Below, piece after piece: positions 48,749-60,972 of a stretch of 64,000 nt of DNA; within the stretch, counting starts at the first letter, position 1, and each line of letters opens with the position of its first letter. The notes beneath the pieces were generated by a model. The model saw nothing but the letters and a program-made list of their open reading frames with translations. It was not told the DNA's origin and searched no databases. This stretch comes from Antitrichia curtipendula (taxonomy: Eukaryota; Streptophyta; Bryopsida; Hypnales; Leucodontaceae). The stretch covers positions 22,382,001 to 22,446,000 of the forward strand of contig OX579639.1 of the NCBI GenBank assembly GCA_951230915.1. The letters are read 5' to 3'. The translations under genes and the position numbers were made by a program.

Positions 48749-50592
48749 CCATTGCCAAAAAAAATAAAAAAGATGTGTGTAACTATTATGTATATGTATT
48801 CAACATCCACACTCATATATATATTTATGTGTATGTATATATATATACATTTGTACTTGTCTTTGAATATGTCTCTAAATTTTGGGATGGGGGGAGAGTA
48901 ACTAAAATGGATTGCTTGATTCTTTTGAATAGGTAGTTGGAAGGGAGGTTTGGTAAAGATTGATAAGAATAAAATTAGAATTTCAAATTTTTTGATTTGA
49001 AAGGAGAAAATCTTATAGAATATTACTATTTAAATTTTTTTTTAAATTTTATTTCCCCTAAAATGATCATGTACTTAGAACAAAAGTAGTTAATATATGG
49101 CATATAGAGAAAATCTTATAGAATATTGTGCGGGGCAATACTAACGGGTCAAGCCTTACTTAGTCCTTGTAATAATTTCAGTTGAAAAATAACCATTGGA
49201 ATCTGGTTCTTGCAACACTTATGATCCCAATGACTTGGATCTGTACTACATCGGCAAAACTCCCGATCATTCATCTCAATTTCTATGTACAAATAAATGC
49301 TCTATGGGTGAAATGTCGTAGTTATTATGTTTCTGGTCCTCTACTTCTATTTGAATATGGTCGACTTCATTCTGTTTTTCCCACTTCCATTGGCGTTGCG
49401 GTCTCTAAATCCGTAAGAATGAGAGGTCGCCCGATGAATTCTACCATGACAAAGTCCAAAATTCCTCCTAAAGTCCAAAAGTAGTTAAATATGGCATTTG
49501 CAATCTACACGGTCAAATGACTTCAAATTTTATCCATGACATCTACAACATGTGTACTACATGATTGTACGGTTAAGATCTTTATTACTTAGTCACATTT
49601 GGATTTATAGCACTTCAAAAGCTAGAATGTTTTTTACCCAAAACGGCCATGGGCGGTCTAGGGTTAATCATCATTGATCTCTAATTAAAAAAGTGAAAAA
49701 TCATTGTTGATCAATATTGCAAGAGGCAATCTTGGCCATCGTTATAGGATATAGATATGGATACAAATATAAATACATAGTATAGAATACATAATATGGT
49801 ATGGATATGAGTACAACAATACATCCCATATTGATTGCATCTAAAGTTGCAATCTAAAATTATAAATGGGGGGATAATTTATCATAAATTTTTGTACAAA
49901 TTACAAATGAGAGAGGTGATAATTTATCACTAATCAATAATAAATGTTTTAATTGTTAATACTGAACGTGTCACTATATATCCAGAAGATACAAAATTGC
50001 ATCTTCTGGGTATTAATACTAATTGTCACAAAGGGCCAATTCAATTTTCTATCTTATTAGTTATTCTATTATTTACAAAGCAAATGTCAAAGTACCTATT
50101 TCTGAAAATTTTGCATTTTTTGGAACTATGCATTTGAGTATGCAAAGTTGCAACTAATCTAATGGATGTCTTACTAAATTTAACTTTGTTTTTCATACAA
50201 CTTTCAAAGTTGGATCAACTTCAAAACTCCATATCACTTATTCTATTCCTCTAATATTTGAAATGATTAAGAAATTGAATCTATAGGATCCAAGTATGAA
50301 TAGAATACTGTGAAGGATAGTGACAAAGTTGAGATGAGGTGAGGCCTAGGCCACGTGAATTGCTTGATGGAGGGTATATAACGTCTCACCTAACTAACCA
50401 TCAAAAAATGGTGCGCAGTTATGGACTAAGTAACCTTCAAGTCGCAGGGAGGTGTAACCAACTCTATTCCCAGATGAAAACACATGTAACTATTGTCTTT
50501 GTGGATGAATATCGTGTGGTTACAAAAGAACTATCATGTTCATGGATGAAACATTGTCTAGTAGACAGATGCACACAATTAGAGTTGGTTAA
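48749..50592. other. AT-rich gene-free stretch
   Basis: No gene. A terminus-like GGTCTAGGGTTAA at about 49654-49667 could be one end of another TTAA element, but its partner was not found. A small hairpin CCAGAAGAT / ATCTTCTGG lies near 49981-50010. Confidence 0.35.
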
Positions 50593-50678
50593 GTATTAAA
50601 TAACCAATGAGCCACGCTAGCGGCGAATAGGTTATGTATTAAATAACTGACGAGCCGCGGTAGCGGCGAGTAGGTTAT
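50593..50678. repeat. 43-bp tandem duplication
   Basis: Two copies, 50593-50635 and 50636-50678, both reading GTATTAAATAAC, then GAGCC, then GCGGCGA, TAGGTTAT, with a few substitutions. Unknown role. Confidence 0.75.
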
Positions 50679-51813
50679 CGGACATAACCGGTTGTTCACG
50701 TTTCAATCACAATCTTTGATCTTCATGATCCAAGGGTGTAGGAAGCAAGTTGAAAGGAGAGAAGGTTATGAGTTGCAACTTGTTATGGCAATGGTGACGG
50801 GTTGCCAATGGGACGGTGCCACGTGAGCGTTGAAAACTCAACAACCGGTTATGGATATACTTCTATATCTCTGGGCTTTCTGCAGACCAAGGATGTACTG
50901 GATTTGGGTAGTCGTTGTTCAAAACGAGAATCTCGTCCGGCAGCCGCGACTTACACCAAACACCAAAACGGCACGAAACCATCGCCGCTCAGACCCATCA
51001 TTGCGGGTGCTGATGACCGCAACATCACCATGTTCGCGCGCAACGCAGTTCCTCAGACAATCTCATAGAACATGAGTTCATTCTGGGTTCGTGAAGCAAC
51101 CACCTAGCACGAGGCTGAATTTAGGTACCACAATTCTGTTGTTTACTTTCCTTCGCAGAATCCGAGCTAATTCGTCCAGCCTGGTGCGACAGTCTTAACA
51201 AGCAGAGCAGAGCTTCGAAGTGAGCGACGCAGTTGCGTTTCTTTGTCAAAACCGTAGGAGTAGAACCGGATTCCCACAATCACCATTCACGTTCGTTCCA
51301 TGGGTGAGGCTCTCAGAATTTTTCCATTCCAGTGTCGCCCAAGTGTTCAACACTTGGCACGAATCGAAAAGCTTCGAAGTTCACTTCACAGCGTTCGCAA
51401 ACGCCGAATATCATCCAAAAGGTCATTGAACGCCAACTAGCCTGAGTGAATACGGGGAAGTCGCAAACACCCCAGAATCCGCTGCCAAAGAAACGAGTCC
51501 CCTCAAGCAGATCAGATTCAAAAAAAATTGCAAAACATGTACAACGTTCACTAATTGATTGCAGCATCAATTTTTGCAGAAAGATCAAAGAAGGTGCAAT
51601 CTCAGAAAGCAAACCAGGTCCCTATAATATAATGAGGGGCAAAGTAGACTTTTAACTTTTAACTCAAGATCTCTGGAACACAATGCAAATTCTACAAATG
51701 ATAAAACAATTTCATTAAATGAGAATGTACTGTACGTAGTTTTATACACTCAAGGAATGTCCCAAGATTATAATACATGTCCAACACCCTAGGAAAAAAC
51801 ACGAAATCCACAC
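50679..51813. other. 3' flank of the glycosyltransferase gene
   Basis: Less AT-rich than the surrounding repeats. It holds overlapping short frames (50802-51068, 51313-51612) without a recognisable domain. I do not call a gene. Confidence 0.35.
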
Positions 51814-53118
51814 TCAAGCCCCGAATTTACTTATTGCACTCAAACTGTCGTCTTCATAAATCTTGGATTTCTCTGGTCTCAGGTTGCGCCGGATTTCTCT
51901 AGTGTCAGCCGCGACCACTAATGAAAAGGATTTGCAAATCACGTCGAGGCCATCAAGTAGGCCCGGGATCGTGACGCAAGAAGGAGCTTTCTGCCCTGGC
52001 AGAGCGCGCAACGCGGTAGCCATGCGTAGAGGATCGTGGCCGCTTTCGTCCGCCACGATGTAGCTGAGAAGACCGAGCCGCTCTGCGTGAACGGCCCGAA
52101 TCAGCTGCTCCTTAAGTGACCGGTGGCGTGGCACGATCAGGGATGGCTTGTCGAAGGACAGAATCTCGCAGAACGTGTTGTATCCGCACATGGCCACAAT
52201 TGCCGTGGCCTTGCTCATCAGAAAATCAACCTCGGTGTCGTATGAAATGGCGTCGAGCTTGGGGTGGCGCTGAATGCGCTCCATGAAGCCGCGGCGGTGG
52301 TCGTCGTTCATGTGCGGCCCGAAGACGATCAAAGCCGGTAGTTCCATGTCCGGGTCGACCTCGTAGGCGGCAATCACCCAATCAATCACCTCCTCGCCAT
52401 CGCAGCCCCCGCCGACGGTCACCAGGATGAACGGCAGGCGCGAAAAATTTGGAAAGTTCTTGTTTTGGGGGAGCTGGGGCAGCTCTCGCCGGAGATACCC
52501 GGTATAGGTGATACGCTTCACCAGCCGCGTCGAGAGGTTGAGTTCAGCAAATGGCCGGTAGACCTCCTCGAGGCCATGGACCCAGATTTCGTTGTAGTAG
52601 CGCTCGAGCGACTCTATGGCACCGTAGCGATTCCAATCCGGTAAGAATATGCTGGGTTTGTCTAGTACGTCACGGGCGCTAAATATAATGTGGCAACCGC
52701 GTGCTCTGAGCAGCTTCAGCGCTGGCACGATCTCGCCCCGAAATCCGCTCGGCTTGTAGTCGATGATGAAGATGTCGGGGTTCAAAGTCTCGGCCGTCTG
52801 CAGGATCAGCGCCCGGCGCAACTCAACGACTTCCTCGATCGACATATTGAGGGCACGGCTAGTACAGACACCGCCTTGAGCCTCCTTCACACCCGGCACG
52901 CACACGAAGTCGATGCCAGTTCTGAACTCGAAGCTGCGGATCAAAGATGATCCGGACAGGATCATAATCGAGCTCCCAGGCCGCTCGCACGCCAGGGCAT
53001 TGGCGATGGCTTGCGTGCGTCTCAGGTGACCAAGCCCAATTCCGTCGTGAAAGTACATGAGAACCCGGACGTGCTTCGCCGAGCGCTCAGGTTCGTCTCG
53101 CTCAGTCGCCATGCTCAA
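51814..53118 (-). CDS. Bacterial-type MurG/GT28-like glycosyltransferase, intronless
   Basis: A single uninterrupted frame of 434 residues. It has the two-domain layout of GT-B enzymes related to MurG and of the bacterial group annotated as COG4671 'predicted glycosyl transferase'. The N-terminal acceptor domain has the loop HDGIGLGHLRRTQAIANAL (24-42). The C-terminal nucleotide-sugar domain has ILVTVGGGCDGEE (231-243), a central YDTEVDFLMSKA stretch (293-304), then MCGYNTFCEILSFDKP (310-325) and a PRHRSLKEQLIRA block (330-342), typical of donor-sugar binding. Conserved DYKPSGFRGE (120-129) also fits that group. No signal peptide or membrane helix, so probably cytosolic or peripheral. Donor and acceptor are unknown. 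The 30 or so C-terminal residues look non-conserved. No neighbouring gene suggests a pathway. Absence of introns and family distribution (as I recall, mainly bacterial) raise horizontal transfer; contamination is unlikely because plant repeats flank it on both sides. Confidence 0.88.
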   Translation of the reverse strand: MSMATERDEPERSAKHVRVLMYFHDGIGLGHLRRTQAIANALACERPGSSIMILSGSSLIRSFEFRTGIDFVCVPGVKEAQGGVCTSRALNMSIEEVVELRRALILQTAETLNPDIFIIDYKPSGFRGEIVPALKLLRARGCHIIFSARDVLDKPSIFLPDWNRYGAIESLERYYNEIWVHGLEEVYRPFAELNLSTRLVKRITYTGYLRRELPQLPQNKNFPNFSRLPFILVTVGGGCDGEEVIDWVIAAYEVDPDMELPALIVFGPHMNDDHRRGFMERIQRHPKLDAISYDTEVDFLMSKATAIVAMCGYNTFCEILSFDKPSLIVPRHRSLKEQLIRAVHAERLGLLSYIVADESGHDPLRMATALRALPGQKAPSCVTIPGLLDGLDVICKSFSLVVAADTREIRRNLRPEKSKIYEDDSLSAISKFGA

Positions 53119-53503
53119 ATTTTACCTCGTCTATGTCTACACTCTACGTACGATTTTTATCGCAGCAATGTCTGTATATATTTAATAGACCTGCGCCTCA
53201 GGGCCCCAAAATCGCCCTTCCGACCTCGCGTATGTGAGGGTCACACTCTGCGGGTTTTCCCACAGGCTCTATAAGGGCCAGCATGTGAGCCCGGTGGGTA
53301 AAATAGCAAATAAAAGACAAGAACAGTGTCACCGATGATCGGAGAGAGAGTTCCACCGATATCAGTGTATTAGACACTGTAGAAGGAGCATAAAAGTGAT
53401 TTTTATATTTCGACCCGCTAGGCCCTAACATTAGAGCTGCGCACATGACAGGGTGGACCATAATGTCGATGATTTGTCGTGTGGCCACAAGCGCGGATTG
53501 CCC
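53119..53503 (-). promoter_or_regulatory. Upstream region of the glycosyltransferase gene with a TATA-like box
   Basis: On the minus strand TATTAAATATATAC at about 53187-53174 lies 55-70 bp before the start codon, a plausible eukaryotic TATA box. It suggests the gene has acquired a plant-type promoter. Not tested. Confidence 0.4.
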
Positions 53504-53752
53504 GGATCTCGATAAATTGGTTGCACGAGATATTTCAGGAGGGGGGGGTGGGGTAAAACCTGCCCCTGTTTTTTTTGGTTTTTATAAAGTAGAAGAGGAC
53601 CTCCTAGAGTAATTTGGGGTCGCAGGCCTCAAATTTGCCAAAAAAAATTCAAAAAAAAGGCCTCCGGACCCCCTAAAATGAGAAAGCCAGAAATTTGAGA
53701 GGGCAAGGGCCCACCTCCTGAAATATCTCGTGCAACCAAAATATTGAGATCC
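53504..53752. mobile_element. Mutator-like MITE, 249 bp, 9-bp target duplication
   Basis: Inverted ends of about 40 bp: GGATCTCGATAAATTGG at 53504, and the same on the other strand from 53752 (GGATCTCAATATTTTGG). Both continue into TTGCACGAGATATTTCAGGAGG. The flanking 9 bp are GGATTGCCC (53495-53503) and GTATTGCCC (53753-53761), one mismatch. A 9-bp duplication with long terminal repeats indicates Mutator-like elements. No coding capacity. Confidence 0.82.
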
Positions 53753-53761
53753 GTATTGCCC

Positions 53762-55976
53762 AGGCAAAATTACAGGGCACGTGCAGTGTAGTACGGGTCA
53801 CTCGCGGTCGTACACGAGTACACGGAGTCCAGGTATCGTACTCTAGTTTTGCTTTCCAAAATTTCGACCTGCCCGCTCGAATTTGTCATCCATCGGTATT
53901 ATTTTTCGGTCATTCATTCGAGAAGCCGCTTGAAATACACACCGCGGCACATTGAGTCCTCTCATCGGCTTGCATCTTCTCTTCATTGCGTCTTCTCTTT
54001 GTTGCACACAGTGACTGCTGTTGAGCGACAATCGAGATGCTCAAGGTATAGCTTGAAGCGCAAGTGTGCAGGAATGCAGTCGTTATTGCAATGGAGCCTT
54101 AAAATCGGAAAGGAGAGACTACATCTACGCATTTCTGCTTTTTCCGCTTGTTTTTTTGCTTCACCGTGTTTTTGGAGTCGAACTAGGGTTTTGGTTTTGG
54201 CTTTAGATTTTTGTATCTGCAAATGTTGTCTTTTGTTTTGATTCGAAGAGTTTTGTTTTGCTTTATGAAGTCTTATGTATGAGATTGTGGACATGACGAA
54301 TTCATGATTGGACTTCTGAATGAATTATATTATGCCTGATAATCGTGGAGGATGAAGCTAACCTGGTGTGACCAGCAGATGAATTTGTGGGGTGCCTTGG
54401 CGAGGGTGATTATGGTCAATGATTGTTTGAAAATGGGAATCTAAATGTTGTGGAATACCCACAGGGTAGGCATCTCTATAACTAGTTGTAGCTGCTAGAC
54501 GAAATTATGACTTGGTTCTCAAAGCTTCGTGCCTCCAGTGCACTGTTAGATGTCCTTTGACCCCAATTGATGAGGTATAGCCCCAATGCAAAATGATGAG
54601 TACAGAACCAATGAAACTGCACAGACGTATACACAACTACAAACACCACAAGCAAATGATACGTAATGCGAACATGAGAATACGAAAGCAATACCAGCAA
54701 CAGAAAACGACTAAAAAAAGACGCCTAACCTGAATAACCAATTCCAAGACTTCGGAACAAGAGCTTGCACCAGTTATGAAATCAGCCACTTGCTTACAAT
54801 CTGGCGGAAACAGCAATCAAATCGATCTTGACAGCATGATTACGAACAAGCTAGTGCCTCCTTGAGTTCCTCCAACGTAATGCTTGGAAATTGGCGCTCT
54901 CTCACAATTGTTGCCTCAGGTCTTTTGAACTGAAGTTAGAAATTGACCTCAAGATTGCATTTGGCTCACTGAAACGAGGGTTTAGGGTGATGATGCCAGC
55001 GGCGTCGAGGCTGAAAACGGCGAGAGAGTTTCGTGGATGAAACCAGGGTTTTGAAGATGGAGTTAACCCGTGAATGCCAGATTTGGAAAATTGCAAAGAC
55101 GATTTATAAAATGCAACTCAGAGGGATATTTTGAATTTGAAGTATGAATAAATATTTTGCATTATAATGAATTATAGATTCTATTCAACGATCAGGACTA
55201 TGATTGCATTCTCTATTATTTGGTTATAAAATTTGAATATTTTTGTTTTTTTTAATGAAATGAAATTGTAATTAATTATAAATAATATTATGCTATAAAT
55301 AAATAAACACGGATGCATTTGTCTACTTTCATTTTTTCTCTAATATGCAATTGCTTGCATCATACAAATGGAAGTTGTAGGTGATAACTTTTTTATGACA
55401 TTTGTATTGGTTAGATTAAATAATATTGTTGAAATATGAAAAAACTAACTCATTATCTTATGAATTTTGGAAAGATTGGCCAAAAGTGTATAATGTACAA
55501 CGTTGAATCATCTTTTGTATAATATACAATATATTAATCTATAAATTTATCTTTTGATTGCTTACAAAGAGATCTTGGACAAGATACACTTACATTGAAC
55601 CATAATAAATCTTATGTGAATAACTTTACCACTATTTCTACGAACTCATTAAGGCATTTAATTTCAAATTCAACATCATAAATTTTCAATTTGTATGCAA
55701 TATATTTTTCTAAAAGATAATATATTTTCCATATTTTTATCAATTTATAAACAATATATTTTTGTAAAATAATATATTTTCTAGATTGCTATTGCAATCT
55801 TAAATGTTTTTTTTCCTAATGATTTAATTTTGAGGTGATGTAATCCTAAGTACATCAATCTCATAAAATTATTAAGATACTTCTTTGTCAAGCCTACCTC
55901 AACAAGCTTTCCTTTTTATACAAAATATAATTTTTTAGATCAAATTGAAAAATAAAAGTGTGTTAAGGTATTTACC
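53762..55976. other. Gene-free stretch
   Basis: The first 1.3 kb is of mixed composition with short frames (53849-54241 +, 54902-55096 -) that have no recognisable domain. The rest is strongly AT-rich. No repeats or motifs were identified. Confidence 0.4.
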
Positions 55977-56560
55977 TTAACCCCTAAAGCCCCGAGGGTG
56001 TTTTTTGCCAAAAACTACTCAAAACTACCACTTCTGCTGTATTCACTTAAGGAAACCAATTTTTTTGTTTTTTTGGAAATTAAACCGTAGGATCTTGTAC
56101 TTAACTTGTTTGAGATCATGTAGTAAAAATTTCATCAAATTTGACCGTACAGATTGGAAGATATTAGCATTCAAAGTTGAACAAAAGTTTTTTTTCAAGA
56201 AGATGCTTAAATTGCCCGAGAAACTAAGATTGTCCATAACTTTTTCATCCCTAGTCCAAATAGAATGAATCAAAGCTTCACGTATAGGTAAAAACATAAT
56301 CTTTTAGGAAAAAATCTCAAAAAAATTATTTTGACTTTTTGCAATTTTTTTTGGGTTGCCCGCCAATCTCTATTTCTTGCTCATTGTGCCATACCTTTTT
56401 CATCCAGCGTCCGATTGAAACAAAAATTATATATCCACAAAGCTCTTGCAAAGATACACAACCTTAAAAAATCTCAAAAAAATTCGCTTCAAATTGAGAC
56501 AATAGGAACCTACCCGGACCCAAATTCTCCCGAGGGGACAAGTGGGGCTTTAGGGGTTAA
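55977..56560 (+). mobile_element. TTAA-family element, subfamily 3, full length
   Basis: 584 bp, TTAACCCCTAAAGCCCCG to GTGGGGCTTTAGGGGTTAA. Inverted copy of 48162-48748. The left subterminal block ACTCAAAACTACCACTTCT is shared with subfamilies 1 and 2. The right side has the palindrome with one arm decayed (TTCTCCCGAGGGGACAA). Confidence 0.9.
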
Positions 56561-56686
56561 GGTGTAAGATTCTACAATTAGATGTGGAAAAATAATAATT
56601 TTCAAATTTTTTTACTCTTAGCAATAGAACTGGAAATTTTGATTTATTTATTTGCTAAAACAAGGCCTTGGTCCTTTAAAAGTTAA
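56561..56686 (-). mobile_element. TTAA-family fragment, subfamily 2 end
   Basis: Reads the terminal 120 bp of subfamily 2 in reverse: a stretch like GTAAGATTCTACAATTAGATG, then AGCAATAGAA, AAGGCCTTGG and GTCCTTTAAAAGTTAA at 56686. It abuts the TTAA border of 55977-56560, so that element probably landed inside this older copy. Confidence 0.65.
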
Positions 56687-57616
56687 GAGCATCTTAAAGG
56701 AATGCTACCACTACTATAGCTAACCAAGGAGGATTGATCCCTTATTGCCTAGTAGATTATCTTGAGGAAAATAGTAGAATTTTTTATTTCCCATGATAAA
56801 AAAATTAAAAACTTGAGTTCATATTTTGAATCAAAGGCTCTAAATTAGCTATGAGATGTGAAGAAATACAAAATTAACGAGGCACAAGATAGGGGGCAGT
56901 TTTTACATTTATTCTAGATTGGAGCAATAAGGGAGGCAATCCTCCCTGACCCTTAAGGTGTGGGGCTAACAAATAATGCAATGTCCCACAAGAGCAAGCC
57001 CTCACAAAATTATACTGTGGAAGGTTAATGTCCTACCCTCCTCTATAAAATATTTTGACATATAGATCTTTAGTTAGAAGAAAAAGAAGATAGGTGGTAG
57101 ACAACAAATCCTTCCTTTGCTATCTAGTTCGAAGGTGTGGCTTGCCTCTCTTGTTTGACATTGCACTAAGCCCTCATAACATTTAGTAGCATGCATTGTC
57201 ACAACCTTGGCTATACAACAGATAGTGTGGAATATTTCACACCCATCAATAGTTATGTAGATAGATAGAGAATCAATGTGATGAGCAAGGGACATGAAGG
57301 CTATTGAGTGTTGTGAGTGGGCAACATCAGCCTCTCGCACATGCAGCTTTGGAGTCGTCCGGAGTTGCTTCGGTGGATGAAACTTGTTTGCAGGTGCCAC
57401 AATAGTTAATTGGCTTCTTGCGAAGCTGCTGAAATATCAGAGCTACTCCCAACCACACTGATGCCAAGAAAGAGAGGTAAGAAAAATACAATTGTAGTAG
57501 TATTGTTCCATGTTATCCCTCCGTAACTTTGTGACTACAAAAAAGGGACTCTAGGGACCACTCTAGGAACTGAGAGGCACTTGACGGACTACACTAAGGG
57601 TTAAGGCAACTCTTGA
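56687..57616. other. Gene-free stretch
   Basis: The open frame 57074-57400 (-) has no recognisable domain. Nothing else is supported. Confidence 0.4.
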
Positions 57617-58450
57617 ATGCAGTTTAGTAGTTTAGTACTAGTTTCAGATTCTTTGTTGAACTTCTTTTTGAGGATTTGGATGGCCAACCTGGGCTTTTTG
57701 GCAAGCATGATATTTGAAAGTGATGAAGGTGAGGAAAATTTATCGAAGGGGGAATTTGAGGGGGACAATTCTAAGGAATCTATAGACACTTCAACGGTGG
57801 TGCCTCCAAACGCTACCTCCACTCTGTCCTCATCATTACCCACAAATGCTCCAGTTTCCACAAACCATGAGTGGAGTAATGTTGAGGCACAATACTTGTT
57901 GGACATGTTGAAGGAGTACATGATAGAGTCAGGGCAACAATGTTTTTGAGCCAAAGATTGGCTATGATGTGTTTGTATTTGGTTGTTTAGTTTATGTTGG
58001 AGGCAAGTCATCAAGAGGTCCATCTAAAGGACAAGTGGCCAAAATGCGACAATATTACTAATGTTACAAGAAGATGTACAACGTTTCTAGAGACAACTAT
58101 GAGCTTGCCAGGTGGACATGGTATAATGCCATAGATGCCATGTTAGGTGAGATGGCGAAGGCCAACAACATTGTGGCGCAAATGATCAAGGGACACTTGT
58201 CATTGGCACCAAGGCTGCCCTAGAGGAAGTTGACAATAATAATGCAGCAATTTGTACTGGTAATTTACTAGGAGTTCGTGTAGCACCCATAAAATGTCAA
58301 AAGCTCAACATCTAGATGGCAAGTGCGTTGGACCGCTTCACCGAGTCATTTGCTCATATCGAGCAAATGAAGATAGAGACTACGATTCAGCTTTAGAGAA
58401 ACAACAAGAAATTTGAATTAGATGTTTGTAGGCAACATAGACTTTTCAGG
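57617..58450 (+). pseudogene. Possible Myb/SANT-like transposon-gene relic
   Basis: An acidic, Ser-rich open segment (57617-57949) ends in EWSNVEAQYLLDMLKEYM. This resembles the first helix of Myb/SANT-like proteins. It is followed, across stops, by a Lys/Tyr/Trp-rich part (KKMYNVSRDNYELARWTWYNAIDAML, split here for length only by frame) like the rest of such a domain. These domains occur in Harbinger accessory genes. Stops at 57949 and beyond show decay. Assignment is tentative. Confidence 0.35.
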
Positions 58451-60972
58451 AAGTCAAAAGTGTATAATTGCTTTATTTGTAGATGTTATTTGTAGTCAAA
58501 GGGCAAGAAATGATCATGTACAAGAATACAAAAAAGTATAACTAAAATTGTTGTATAAATTTTATTTATTTATCCTTCACTTTTTTTATTACATCCCATT
58601 CAACCCCTACAGTCCGTATTGGGGACTAAGAAGATTTTGAATTTGCTTGTGTGACCTCCATGTTTATTGTAAAATTATGAATTTAAAAAAAAAATAGAAA
58701 AAAAAATTAATTTTTTAGAAATTCACGCTGGCTTGAGAAAATAGTGGGCCACCATATAAAATGAAGAAATTGGAATTACAAAGTGAAATTTTGACATGTT
58801 GTTGTACAAAAGGGATTTTTCCCTCTTGTGCAATTTCACTTAGAATGGATTATATTTAGACCTACTTCCATTTGAATGAAATGCCTATGTACAATTTAAA
58901 AAATTGAAAAGAAAAAATGTATACTTCTTTTGAATACAAAGAACATACATCTTCACTAGAATTACATGTCACAACTTAATGAATTATGGATGTTCATTGA
59001 TAGAAATCTTATTGATAAATCCGTCACAAATGCAAATCTTGGTACAAAGAGGACCAACGGAATTGTTTGCATCATGGATCCCACCTGGTTGCCTAGCACA
59101 AAGACTTCAAAAGATTATGTTTATGTCACAAATCCCTTGCAACACAACAATATGGAACTTCTTTCTATTGAAAAAATTTGTAGTCATAGGTGTGATGTGA
59201 CTACTTGAATGTCAAGAAAGGAGAATGTAGGTTCCCATCTATGGCTCCACAAATGTTTGGCAATCCCATAGAATTTCTGAATCTTTCCATGATGTCATAC
59301 AATTTCTCCCTAGTCGATGTGTGAATGTATTTGGTAAAAAGACCTTGGTCTCAACTATTGAAGACTCCACCAACTACATCTGTGTACTTACAGATTGCAG
59401 ATGCACCACATTTATACAAGTTATTCATCTTCTCACATGAATGACCACAAGTCAATCAATAAATTACTAATTTCACTTGTTTGTAAACTGGTATGGAAGG
59501 CCAAACAAAATAATGTATACAAGATTGTAAGAATGGGGTCAACTCTAGCACCAACAGCTCAAACGCCAAAAATGACATCCAAAATGTGTCAATTTTTTTT
59601 TTATCGATCATGTCATGGGACGTATGCCAACATCATCTCCTACAACATTGTGGTATACATACTGATGGGGCTCAACCCTCCAAAAATGTCCATCAAAATA
59701 TTATAGCCATGCCGTAACCACTATAAACGGCAATGCATGCGCACTTGCAAATAATTCTAGAAGATCTATCAATGGTGGAAGGTGCCTTTGCTAATAAGCA
59801 ATCACCAAAAAAATGAAAAAGAAAGCTAGAAGAAGTAAATTTGTTCATCCTCATCCAATTCCATGGGTAGCGACATGCACAAACTAACTTTTGTAATTGT
59901 TTGAAAAACAAGTAAGTTTCTCGAGTATTTAGCCCTTCCGGATAGATTCAAAAGCCTCTAAGGCGGTGTGAAAAGAATCATGATTAAATATGTTTATTAT
60001 TTATTTATAGGATTATTTTTATAAAATATTAATATTACATGTAACAATGATAAGGAATTAAAGTTAATGACACATGCATTATTAGAAGAATGATTAGGCA
60101 TGGACATTAATTACCACCTAAACCCGGGCATTATTCAACGAGTTTTGAATTATTGAACACAACCATTAATTCTTATGTAAACCGCTAGCATTATTATAAG
60201 ATTTTAGAATTATTGGGTGTTTCATTAAGATTTCACCTAAATCACTAACATTATTAAACTTACCTAAGCCACCACCATTAACTTAGGTAGGACGCCACAA
60301 ACAATAAGTGTCCAATGAATGACAAGGAATTCTCCATTATAGGACATAACTACAAATATTCATCCTTGAAATTTTTGTAGAAAGTGGAGAACATTTACAG
60401 TAAGGTAGGAGGCTCTGAAATGGAATGGGCATTAAGAACGGACCCTATAAATGGCTGTAAAATAGACATGAGTTGGTTCTAAAATTGACATGTACAATCA
60501 TTGAATGAATCAAGAAAAGAAGCATTATCAATTGCAAGAGTCAATCATTTGCTTTGCTTTCCCCATCTTATTGTAGCATTGCAAGTGAACCGTTTATAGA
60601 AGACCTAGGGTCATAAATAGGGACCTATGACCCTACTCGTTTGAAAATTCATAAATAACTAAAAAATGCTTGAAAAAATACGAAACCACTTGGGTTAGAT
60701 TCCTCGTCTATTCCTCATCTATTTCTCTTTGTCTAAAAAATGAGCTAAAATTATTCCCGTCCAATGAAATACACGAAAAAGGCGAACCAGCTAGCCCTTC
60801 CAATGAAAGCTTTTGGATTTTTTTGGAGCAACAGCTGCGCCTGTGGTCCCAAAGGCAGAAAAGTCCGCCCCCACCAGCTCGCCACCTGGCCTGCAACGGA
60901 GTTCATCCCCCGCAGGCAGCACCTGCACCTGCCGCATGTGCGGGGGGCCATAAACAACTTGGTGGCAAGATA
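58451..60972. other. AT-rich gene-free stretch
   Basis: Short frames only (58966-59208, 59395-59706), no recognisable domain. From about 60840 the base composition becomes GC-rich, leading into the foldback at 60973-61119. Confidence 0.4.

Noticed and set aside
49080..49667. Possible TTAA element ending GGTCTAGGGTTAA
   Set aside because: The opposite end could not be located, so only one terminus is visible.
51814..53118. Idea that the glycosyltransferase is bacterial contamination
   Set aside because: It is embedded between plant MITEs and AT-rich plant DNA with a TATA-like upstream box. Misassembly is still possible but there is no sign of it.
54902..55096. 64-codon frame that looks like a first exon
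   Set aside because: No domain and no matching downstream exon found.
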